DNA of 10,944 bases from Salinisphaera sp. UBA1666 (GTDB taxonomy: Bacteria > Pseudomonadota > Gammaproteobacteria > Nevskiales > Salinisphaeraceae), in the NCBI GenBank assembly GCA_002320455.1, contig DCKU01000170.1, forward strand, positions 1 through 10,944, given 5' to 3'. Below are positions 1 through 5,687 of this stretch, in pieces (the stretch's first letter is position 1; every line of letters begins with the position of its first letter). The position numbers and the translations under genes were made by a program. The notes under the pieces were generated by a model. That model had not been told where the DNA came from. It did no database searches and saw only the letters and a program-made list of their open reading frames with translations.

Positions 1-63
1 GGACGCCTTGCCGCACCGTCTGTGACCAAGTTGATTTTCTAGGCGCACGCGACCCGCGAGAGG

Positions 64-306
64 TTATGCAGAGCTTCCCGAGCTGTCTTCGCCGCGACCG
101 GTCTTGTTCTGCACCTCGTCGATCTTCTTCGATGCATCGGCCTTGGTCATGTTCTCGTCAAAGGCCTCGCCGGCCTCTTCACACAGCGTCTGCAGATACG
201 AGGCCTGGGCGCCGGTCATGGCTTCGTCGCCGGTCGTCCAGTTCTTCGGGGCTTTTTCCAGATTGCTGTTATCGGGCTCGTTGTCCGGGTTCTTGATATC
301 GCTCAT
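64..306 (-). CDS. DUF3072 family small acidic protein
   Basis: An 80-residue, acidic, hydrophilic protein with no signal peptide or membrane segment. The core (about residues 19-70) reads like the DUF3072 family: KNWTTGDEAMTGAQASYLQ, then LCEEAGEAFDENMTKADASKKIDE, then QNKTGRG. The molecular function of this family is unknown to me. The two blocks look like a short helical pair, with a disordered N-terminus rich in Asn/Asp/Pro and a Ser/Gly-rich tail. An in-frame start farther upstream (429) would add 41 residues unlike the family. It is also ruled out because a good promoter lies at 334-361, inside that extension. The ATG at 306 is therefore chosen, although its Shine-Dalgarno is weak (a GAGC about 8 bases upstream). 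The gene is monocistronic as far as can be seen, 170 bp downstream of the GFA gene on the same strand. Confidence 0.88.
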   Translation of the reverse strand: MSDIKNPDNEPDNSNLEKAPKNWTTGDEAMTGAQASYLQTLCEEAGEAFDENMTKADASKKIDEVQNKTGRGEDSSGSSA

Positions 307-333
307 ATCGAAGCTCGCTTGGTTGACTGTATA

Positions 334-361
334 AATATACAAAAAACAGGAAGCCCTACAA
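334..361 (-). promoter_or_regulatory. sigma70-like promoter of the DUF3072 gene
   Basis: Read on the minus strand, TTGTAG (361-356) is followed after 16 bases by TATATT (339-334, one mismatch to TATAAT). This would start transcription near 327, giving a leader of about 20 nt before the ATG at 306. The -10 lies inside the inverted repeat TGTATA-AA-TATACA (328-341), and a perfect 12-bp palindrome ACGCCTAGGCGT lies upstream at 386-397. Match by eye only. Confidence 0.5.
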
Positions 362-476
362 ACCGCCGACGCGGCAACGCTGTTCACGCCTAGGCGTCGC
401 CTGACCGCGATCCGGTCTATACACAACACTCTGGGCTACGTCATTTAGCGCCACGCTGATGCTGGTCGCTCTCGGG

Positions 477-872
477 CTATGCAGCGCCGCCGGCGGCGTG
501 CTGCGGCACGTCGTCGGCTAGCCGGTAGTAGTCGCCTGCTTCGGCGCAAAAGATATGCCGGGCCACGGTACGCGTGAGCGGCGTATCGATCACGCCGGGG
601 GCTACCGAGGTACGCCCGGTCTCATGCAGTTTGAAAAACAGGCTGGACCCACAAGCGGCACAGAATCCTCGGCTCGCCTGTTCGGAAGAGGCCCACCAGG
701 CCAGCGTATCGCCACTGATCGACAGATCCCGGTCAGCACATTCCACCGCCGCCCAGACAAATCCGGAGGCGCGCCGACAGGTCCGGCAATGACAGGCCAC
801 GACGTCGCCGACGGGCCCGGTAATCGTGAAGACAATCGCGCCGCAGGCACAGCGGCCGTTAAACCCGGTCAT
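477..872 (-). CDS. GFA/CENP-V family zinc-binding protein
   Basis: A 131-residue cytoplasmic protein of the GFA family (glutathione-dependent formaldehyde-activating enzyme/centromere protein V fold). The family's cysteine motifs are all present: GRCACGAI (C8, C10), ACHCRTCRRASG (C27, C29, C32) and FCAACGSSLFF (C71, C74). These normally bind two zinc ions. The founding member was described as aiding S-hydroxymethylglutathione formation, but most family members have no proven reaction, so a formaldehyde role is not established here. The length is typical. The ORF is open upstream to 956, but the ATG at 872 is clearly the start: AGGAGGT lies 5-6 bases before it (877-883) and the family domain begins at residue 4. 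No aldehyde dehydrogenase or other formaldehyde gene is nearby. Confidence 0.9.
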   Translation of the reverse strand: MTGFNGRCACGAIVFTITGPVGDVVACHCRTCRRASGFVWAAVECADRDLSISGDTLAWWASSEQASRGFCAACGSSLFFKLHETGRTSVAPGVIDTPLTRTVARHIFCAEAGDYYRLADDVPQHAAGGAA

Positions 873-1197
873 AAAAACCTCCTGAATCGATCGTGGACAG
901 ATTGAACTCAACGTCGAGAATTCTCGCTGTCTTGTCAGGCCAGGCGTGCAAGACAATGGTCACATGGCGTCTCTTTACCGATCCGCCTACCGTTTTTCGA
1001 GTCGGCTCGTGACGGTACGAACGCCGCCGTGGAAAAGACTTATTCTGCAAGCGCTTTTAATTTGAACTCTGGTTGCTTACCCCGTCGTGCTCACTAAAAA
1101 AGCATGGGTAGAGCCTATACAATATGTCGCGAACGCTCGGTCGCACTCGACCTGGCCATTCGACAGCTTGTATTGATCATCTAATGAGCGGGCGCCT
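873..1197. other. divergent intergenic region between the GFA gene and rhtA
   Basis: These 325 bases hold no convincing gene. Visible items are: the AGGAGGT ribosome site of the GFA gene (877-883, minus strand); a perfect palindrome CGAGAATTCTCG (915-926); a 7-bp inverted repeat TGTCTTG/CAAGACA (928-934 and 949-955); and a nested hairpin TACCGT(988-993)/ACGGTA(1012-1017) enclosing CGAG/CTCG. A TACAAT (1118-1123) could be the rhtA -10, but no good -35 is seen 16-18 bases before it. A five-codon ORF (ATG at 1184, encoding MSGRL) ends in a TGA that overlaps the rhtA GTG. Confidence 0.45.
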
Positions 1198-2100
1198 GTG
1201 ACACCAATCTCGCGTTCAATTAGCCAACGTCTGGGACCGGTGGCACTGCTGCTGGTCTCGATGAGTGCGATTCAAAGCGGCGCCGCGATCGCCCACGGGC
1301 TGTTTGACGCCGTGGGCCCGGCGGGTGCGACATCGATTCGTCTGATTCTCGCGGCGTTGATGCTCACGGCGGTGTTTCGTCCGTGGCGCTTCACGGTAAC
1401 GCCCGGCGCCTGGCGCACCATCGTCATTTATGGCGTGGTTCTGGGCACCATGAACTTCTTGCTCTACGAGGCATTGGCTCGGATTCCGCTGGGCATTGCC
1501 GTCGCGCTGGAGTTCACGGGGCCGCTGTTGGTCGCAACGCTCTCTTCACGTCGCTTGCTTGATGCTGTTTGGATCTTCATCGCAGCCGTCGGGTTAGGCG
1601 TACTCCTGTGGCCACGCGATGGCCTCGCCGGGCCGCTCGATCCGCTCGGCATCGTGTTCGCACTCGGCGCCGGTGTCTGCTGGGCGTTGTATATCGTGTT
1701 CGGCCAACGCGCGGGTGCGGCCCACGGATTGCAGAGCGCCGTGCTGGGCATCGGTGTCGCAGCGATCGTCATCGCGCCGATCGGGGTCGTGTCGGCCGGC
1801 TCGGCCCTGCTCGCGCCGTCGGTCATCGCCGTGGGCGCGCTCGTCGCCGTATTATCGACGGCCCTGCCGTACACGCTCGAGATGATTGCCCTACCGCGCC
1901 TGCCACGAGCCACGTTTGGAACACTCATGAGCCTGGAGCCAGCCTTCGGCGCGCTCTCGGGGCTGGTGCTGCTCGGACAGGCGTTGTCTCTGTGGCAGTG
2001 GCTGGCGGTCGGCGCCATCATGCTGGCCTCAATGGGCACAACACTCACGCCGAACAACGCAGTCAGCGGCGAAGCCTACGAAGCCCCGCGCCCCGACTGA
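1198..2100 (+). CDS. rhtA: RhtA-like threonine/homoserine exporter (EamA/DMT)
   Basis: A 300-residue inner-membrane protein of the drug/metabolite transporter superfamily, with two EamA repeats and about ten hydrophobic segments. It reads almost collinearly with E. coli RhtA. Matching blocks are SMSAIQSGAAIAHGLFDAVG (E. coli VAMASIQGGASLAKSLFPLVG), IPLGIAVALEFTGPL, SSRR, ALGAGVCWALYIVFGQRAGAAHG, LSTALPYTLEMIALPRLP, TFGTLMSLEPAFGALSG and an ASMGTTLT end. RhtA effluxes threonine and homoserine by proton exchange; that substrate is inferred from similarity. The start is a GTG giving an N-terminus of the same length as the homologue. The ribosome site is poor (GAGCGGG about 8 bases upstream). The gene converges on the GNAT gene with 35 bp between stops and no clear terminator. 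Confidence 0.9.
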   Translation: MTPISRSISQRLGPVALLLVSMSAIQSGAAIAHGLFDAVGPAGATSIRLILAALMLTAVFRPWRFTVTPGAWRTIVIYGVVLGTMNFLLYEALARIPLGIAVALEFTGPLLVATLSSRRLLDAVWIFIAAVGLGVLLWPRDGLAGPLDPLGIVFALGAGVCWALYIVFGQRAGAAHGLQSAVLGIGVAAIVIAPIGVVSAGSALLAPSVIAVGALVAVLSTALPYTLEMIALPRLPRATFGTLMSLEPAFGALSGLVLLGQALSLWQWLAVGAIMLASMGTTLTPNNAVSGEAYEAPRPD

Positions 2101-2135
2101 GCCCGCCCCCAACGCGCCCATTGCCGGGAACGCCC

Positions 2136-2615
2136 CTAACCCGCTGCGACAAATCGACGCAGGGCATCGCCCTCGAGCCGATAGCCGATCCATTCTGTCT
2201 GAGCCCTTGCACCGATCGCTTCGTAGAGCTCGATGGCCGGCGTGTTCCAGTTCAGTACGTTCCACTCGAAACGCGCACAATCCAGGTCGAGCGCCCGCTC
2301 GGCCAATAGCCGCATAGCCGCCCGACCGAACCCCCGACGACGATAGCCCGGCTCGATGTAGAGATCCTCGAGAAACAGGCCATGACGGCCTAGCCAGGTT
2401 GAAAAGTTGTGGAAATAAACGGCAAATCCGACCGTTTCCCGGGCGTGCTCGAACATGAGCGCCGCCACACTCGCCGTTGGACCGAACAACCTCGCCCGGA
2501 TGTCTTCAATTCCGGCCGTGACGTCATGGGCGGCGTGCTCGTAGTCCGCCAGGGCCTGGATGAGCGCCAGAATCTTTGGGGCGTCGGCCTTACAAGCGTC
2601 TCGAGCGGTCAACAT
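2136..2615 (-). CDS. GNAT N-acetyltransferase, spermidine/diamine acetyltransferase-like
   Basis: A 159-residue single-domain cytoplasmic acetyltransferase. The acetyl-CoA pyrophosphate loop is R92-R-R-G95-F-G97. It is preceded by the beta-4 block LFLEDLYIEPGY (80-91) and followed by the C-terminal motif WNTPAIELYEAIGA (123-136). Y131 sits where SSAT enzymes carry their general-acid tyrosine. The order EDLYI..YRRRGFG..WN.PAI..Y..IGA is characteristic of the SAT1-like branch, which acetylates polyamines, diamines or related small amines; the exact substrate cannot be read. The ATG at 2615 is supported by GGAG seven bases upstream. A CATAAT-like -10 occurs on the minus strand within the 247-bp gap to the carbonic anhydrase gene, without a convincing -35. 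Confidence 0.9.
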   Translation of the reverse strand: MLTARDACKADAPKILALIQALADYEHAAHDVTAGIEDIRARLFGPTASVAALMFEHARETVGFAVYFHNFSTWLGRHGLFLEDLYIEPGYRRRGFGRAAMRLLAERALDLDCARFEWNVLNWNTPAIELYEAIGARAQTEWIGYRLEGDALRRFVAAG

Positions 2616-2755
2616 CGATAGGCTCCGGCAAGCGATCGTACGCCGACGAAATTCGATAAATGATTCATTATGCAGTTTTTATTGCGTTTGAATGAGCGTT
2701 CGTCATAGTTGTCAGGGGCGGCCGGTCGCGTGCAATATGATAACAATACGTTTGT

Positions 2756-2785
2756 TTGTCACAGATCATCGCTGGCCCATATGAC
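2756..2785 (+). promoter_or_regulatory. possible sigma70 promoter of the carbonic anhydrase-SulP operon
   Basis: TTGTCA (2756-2761, five of six -35 bases) and TATGAC (2780-2785, four of six) are 18 bases apart. They would give a leader of about 70 nt ahead of the ATG at 2863. The surrounding gap (2616-2862) is more A+T-rich than the genes. It holds a second TTGTCA (2709-2714) and TATGAT (2736-2741), but these are 21 bases apart, too far for a standard promoter. It also holds an AATGA-T-TCATT inverted repeat near 2660-2672. Match by eye only. Confidence 0.35.
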
Positions 2786-2862
2786 TCCGTCGGCGATGTG
2801 GTGCGAACCGCGTAACGACTGCGAGCCGACGCAGACTTCGTACTTTTAAAAAAGGTGATCCC

Positions 2863-3468
2863 ATGCAATTCAAGGAACGATTGCTGCTGGAGAATCAGGC
2901 CTGGCTGGCGACGATGCAGGAACGCGACCCCGAATTCTTCGCTCGACTGGATAAAGGCCAGTCGCCGGAAGCGCTCTGGCTGGGCTGCTCGGATTCCCGT
3001 GTGCCGGCCGAGCAGCTCTGCAACGCCTCGCCGGGTGATCTGTTCGTGCATCGTAATGTGGCTAATATCGCGGCCACGGAAGAAGCCGGCTTCATGTCGG
3101 CGCTGGAATATGCGGTGAGCGCGCTCAAGGTGCCCTATATCGTGGTCTGTGGCCACGAGGGCTGCGGCGGCGTAGGTGCGGCCTGTGCCGGCAAGCCCAG
3201 CGGCATGTCGCATGTCGATGCGCACCTCAAGCCACTGGTTGCGCTTTACGAGCAGTCCAAGGATGCGCTGACGGGGCCGGACGACAAGGCCCGCGTCAAC
3301 GACATGGTGCGGCGCAACGTCGAGGCGCAGGTCAACAAACTGGCCGGCCTGGACCTGATCAAGAACGCCGAGCAGCCGCCCACGGTGTTGGGCCTGGTTT
3401 ATGCGCTGGACCGAGGGCATTTGGACTTCGTTTGTGAAGTCGCGCCCGGCCAAGCCGCGGCGGCCTGA
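2863..3468 (+). CDS. can: beta-class carbonic anhydrase
   Basis: A 201-residue cytoplasmic beta-carbonic anhydrase, which catalyses CO2 + H2O to bicarbonate + H+. Zinc ligands and the active-site dyad are visible at the same numbers as in E. coli Can: C42, D44 and R46 in GCSDSR, and H98 and C101 in GHEGCGG. Other family blocks are LWLGCSDSRVPAEQL, GDLFVHRNVANI (58-69) and a C-terminal VLGLVYALDRGHLDFV. Length is slightly below the usual 210-220 because the tail is short, and it is not truncated in any key region. The ATG at 2863 is supported by AAGGTGA (2852-2858) four bases upstream. The SulP gene starts 53 bp after its stop on the same strand, so co-transcription is likely and the enzyme probably supplies or consumes the bicarbonate moved by SulP. 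Confidence 0.95.
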   Translation: MQFKERLLLENQAWLATMQERDPEFFARLDKGQSPEALWLGCSDSRVPAEQLCNASPGDLFVHRNVANIAATEEAGFMSALEYAVSALKVPYIVVCGHEGCGGVGAACAGKPSGMSHVDAHLKPLVALYEQSKDALTGPDDKARVNDMVRRNVEAQVNKLAGLDLIKNAEQPPTVLGLVYALDRGHLDFVCEVAPGQAAAA

Positions 3469-3521
3469 TTCGGCCGATCCGTCGACCGTCATTCGTTAAC
3501 CGAAGAGATTGATACGCCAAC

Positions 3522-5093
3522 ATGTCGAATGAAACCTCGTTCATAGACACCCGGTACTTCGGCCGCGATCTGCGCGCCGGTATCGTGGTGTTCTTCGTTG
3601 CGATCCCGCTGTGTCTGGGGATCGCGATCGCCTCCGGCGCGCCGCCGCTGTCGGGCCTGATCACGGGCATGATCGGTGGCCTGGTGGTCTCCCTGGCCAG
3701 CGGCTCGCAGCTGTCGGTATCCGGGCCGGCCGCCGGCCTCACGGCAATCGTGCTGGGTGTGATTCACCAGTACGGTTTCGACGGCCTGCTCATGGCCACC
3801 GTTCTGGCCGGCGTCATCCAGATCATCCTGGGTCTTCTGCGCCTGGGCATTATCGGCGCGTTCGTGCCCAACGGCGTGATCAAGGGCATGCTCGCCGGTA
3901 TCGGCCTGATTCTGATCGGGACCCAGATTCCGCTGGCTCTTGGCCACGGCTCGAAGACCGATGCCGGGCTGACCACGCCCGGGCCGCTGCTGGAAGGGAT
4001 CGCGCCGCTGGCGATTCTCATCACGGTGGTCGGCCTGGCGATCCTGATCGCTTTTGAAATCGGGCTGTTCAAGAAGATTCCCTTCGTCAACGCCGTACCG
4101 CCGCCGCTCGTGGCCGTGGTCGCCGGCATGCTGCTGTCGTTCGTGTTCGCCGGCTCGGGCATGGCCCTGGACGGCAACCAGTACGTCAACCTGCCGGGTA
4201 TCTCCGGGCCGGTGTCGCTGTTCAATCAGCTCCAGCTGCCGGACTTCAGCATGATGCTGGTCCCGGGGATCTATATCTCGGCGATCACGCTGGCACTGGT
4301 GGCCAGCCTGGAGACGCTGCTCTCGGTTGAGGCCGTCGACGAAATGGACCCGCTGGGCCGTAAATCGCCCACTCACCGCGAGTTGAAGGCCCAGGGGCTG
4401 GGCAACTTGGTAGCCGGCTCGATCGGCGGTCTGCCGATGACGGCAGTCATCGTGCGTAGTTCGGCCAACGTGCAGTCGGGCGGTCGCACGCGGCTGTCGG
4501 CGTTCATTCACGGCATTCTGCTGCTGGTTTCGATCGCGTTCTTCTCGTACATGCTCGAGGCGATCCCGCTGGCTTCTCTGGCCGCAATCCTGCTGTTCAC
4601 GGGGTATAAGCTGGCACGGCCGAGCCTGATCGCTGCCCAGTACAGCGCCGGCATGAAGCGCTTCCTGCCGTTTGCCACAACCATCGTCATGATCCTCATG
4701 ACCGATCTGTTGATCGGCGTGCTGTCGGGCATCGTGGTGGCGGTGTATTTCCTGATCCAGTCGCACTATCACACCGCCCTGTCGTTCACGAAGAACGGCG
4801 ACCATGGGCTACTGCGCATGGGCAGTGAAGTGTCCTTCCTGAACCGTCAGGAGCTGCGAGGCTATCTGCAGGAGATTCCCGAAGGCGGGCACCTGATCGT
4901 GGATGCCACCAACGCTAAGTTCGTGGATCCGGATATCCGCGAGGACATCAACCACTTCGTGGACGGTGCGCCGGAGCGCAACATCGCGGTCGAGCTGCGG
5001 GGCCTGGACGGCCACTCGGCGACCTATGTCGGCGCCGATCAGCGCCGTGTGGCCTCGGGTGAAGAAGGCGTTAGCCAGACCAACCCGGCCTAG
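3522..5093 (+). CDS. SulP family anion transporter with STAS domain, probable bicarbonate transporter
   Basis: A 523-residue inner-membrane SulP (SLC26-related) transporter. The hydrophobic domain (about residues 18-415) carries family blocks DLRAGIVVFFVAIPLCLGIAIASGAPP near the N-terminus, GSQLSVSGPAAGLTAIV (61-77), and a long conserved stretch at about 270-330 (AVDEMDPLGRKSPTHREL, then QGLGNLVAGSIGGLPMTAVI, then RSSANVQSGGRTRLSAFIHG). A cytosolic STAS domain follows from about residue 421 to 495, including IPEGGHLIVDATNAKFVDPDI and RNIAVELRG; the tail is short and polar. SulP proteins carry sulfate, bicarbonate, dicarboxylates or other anions. The adjacent carbonic anhydrase makes bicarbonate the best guess, as in known SulP-carbonic anhydrase pairs and fusions, but substrate residues are not diagnostic by eye. 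The ATG at 3522 has only a distant purine run (GAAGAG at 3502-3507). The gene ends 54 bp before a strong terminator. Confidence 0.93.
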   Translation: MSNETSFIDTRYFGRDLRAGIVVFFVAIPLCLGIAIASGAPPLSGLITGMIGGLVVSLASGSQLSVSGPAAGLTAIVLGVIHQYGFDGLLMATVLAGVIQIILGLLRLGIIGAFVPNGVIKGMLAGIGLILIGTQIPLALGHGSKTDAGLTTPGPLLEGIAPLAILITVVGLAILIAFEIGLFKKIPFVNAVPPPLVAVVAGMLLSFVFAGSGMALDGNQYVNLPGISGPVSLFNQLQLPDFSMMLVPGIYISAITLALVASLETLLSVEAVDEMDPLGRKSPTHRELKAQGLGNLVAGSIGGLPMTAVIVRSSANVQSGGRTRLSAFIHGILLLVSIAFFSYMLEAIPLASLAAILLFTGYKLARPSLIAAQYSAGMKRFLPFATTIVMILMTDLLIGVLSGIVVAVYFLIQSHYHTALSFTKNGDHGLLRMGSEVSFLNRQELRGYLQEIPEGGHLIVDATNAKFVDPDIREDINHFVDGAPERNIAVELRGLDGHSATYVGADQRRVASGEEGVSQTNPA

Positions 5094-5147
5094 CAATAGC
5101 CCGGCATCGACCTCGCGTGCGATGCGTGTCGCACGCTGAGTCGCGCC

Positions 5148-5177
5148 AAGCCCGTCGCATCCGCGGCGGGCTTTTTT
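5148..5177 (+). terminator. intrinsic terminator after the carbonic anhydrase-SulP operon
   Basis: AAGCCCGTCG (5148-5157) pairs with CGGCGGGCTT (5164-5173) with one wobble, around a six-base loop. It is followed directly by a run of six T (5172-5177). It lies 54 bp after the SulP stop on the same strand. Confidence 0.9.
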
Positions 5178-5638
5178 GTGCCCCCTTCCCTGGCGCGCTG
5201 TATTTCAACGTACGGCCGCGCCGCCGTGCCCGCCAGCTCGGCTTGCCCGGGCTGTGGTGGCCGGGCCGGCCACCGGCGGTCTCGTTTAATTCAGCACGCT
5301 AGACCGACGACGACAGGCGCGTACGACGCGATCACGTGGCGAGCGCTGTAACCGGTAGAGCCGCCGAGCCCGTATCAAGCAGGCTCTGTCGTCGTCAGCG
5401 CTGGAGCGCTTCGCTCGAGCAAGCGTAGATATCGCCTCGACACGATATCTACGGGCAACACAGCGCTGATCACGTCGGAGCGTGGGTCATCCAGTGACCG
5501 GAACAGTCACCGTGGGCGATGCGGTACGGCGTCTTGAAACGACGCCACATGACCCGCTACGCCCGGCTTGTAGGCGTACCAGGGCCTCCCGGCCGGACAC
5601 TGGTCTCCCGACGACGTGCGTCGACCGTACATAAAAAA
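5178..5638. other. non-coding block densely packed with hairpins, candidate structured RNA or repeat
   Basis: There is no credible gene in these 461 bases, but many inverted repeats. They are: GGTGGCC/GGCCACC (5256-5262/5268-5274); GACGACGACA/TGTCGTCGTC (5306-5315/5387-5396), enclosing CGCGT/ACGCG (5318-5330) and AGAGCC/GGCTCT (5357-5362/5382-5387); CAGCGCTG at 5396-5403 and 5461-5468, enclosing GAGCG/CGCTC (5404-5416) and the 11-bp stem CGTAGATATCG/CGATATCTACG (5424-5434/5443-5453); GGTCA/TGACC (5485-5499); GGGCG..GCGG/CCGC..CGCCC (5514-5564) with GGCGTC/GACGCC inside (5528-5546); ACCAG/CTGGT (5578-5604); and CGACG/CGTCG (5609-5623). The block lies between two terminators that face it from opposite sides, so it is probably not in either mRNA. 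No intrinsic terminator closes it on either strand. A TTTAAT at 5285-5290 could be a plus-strand -10 but lacks a -35. Identity is unknown; it resembles no standard RNA I can recall (RNase P, 6S, tmRNA and SRP RNA were considered). Confidence 0.55.
5396..5468. other. three-way-junction-like element inside the hairpin block
   Basis: The self-complementary octamer CAGCGCTG occurs at both ends (5396-5403 and 5461-5468) and can form an 8-bp closing stem. Inside are a short hairpin (GAGCG-ctt-CGCTC, 5404-5416) and a perfect 11-bp hairpin with an 8-base loop (5424-5453). A third copy of AGCGCTG lies at 5342-5348. The strand of any transcript cannot be decided because the stems are fully Watson-Crick. 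Confidence 0.5.
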
Positions 5639-5662
5639 GCCGGGCCGAATAATCGGCCCGGC
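5633..5662 (-). terminator. intrinsic terminator after the porin gene
   Basis: GCCGGGCCGA (5639-5648) and TCGGCCCGGC (5653-5662) form a perfect 10-bp stem with a 4-base loop. Read on the minus strand it is followed by six T (A run at 5633-5638). It lies 25 bp after the porin stop. Confidence 0.93.
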
Positions 5663-5687
5663 GGACGGAGGCAGCGCTAACGCGGTA

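Noticed and set aside
859..1050. 63-codon minus-strand ORF ahead of the GFA gene
   Set aside because: It begins with TTG, lacks a ribosome site, has no domain and overlaps the well-supported GFA start and its AGGAGGT site.
1184..1201. Five-codon upstream ORF whose TGA overlaps the rhtA GTG
   Set aside because: No Shine-Dalgarno before its ATG and no Thr codons that would suit attenuation; chance is the simpler explanation.
2101..2135. Possible shared terminator between the convergent rhtA and GNAT genes
   Set aside because: The 35 bases are C-rich with no stable hairpin followed by a T run on either strand.
1569..2309. 246-codon plus-strand frame across rhtA and the GNAT gene
   Set aside because: Arg-rich shifted shadow spanning two real genes on opposite strands.
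2709..2741. TTGTCA and TATGAT as a promoter for the carbonic anhydrase gene
   Set aside because: Both hexamers are good but 21 bases apart, outside the normal 16-18 spacing.
2668..3492. 274-codon minus-strand frame
   Set aside because: It lies antisense to the carbonic anhydrase gene, whose zinc ligands are intact; the antisense protein has no recognisable features.
3489..4805. Long open frame (438 codons) on the minus strand
   Set aside because: It is antisense to the SulP gene, with an extreme Arg/Gln/His/Asp composition and no domain. It arises from the codon bias of the real gene.
5178..5638. CRISPR array, tRNA cluster or known housekeeping RNA in the gap
   Set aside because: No regularly spaced direct repeats, no tRNA-like acceptor/T-loop pattern, and no RNase P, 6S, SRP or tmRNA signature sequences were seen.
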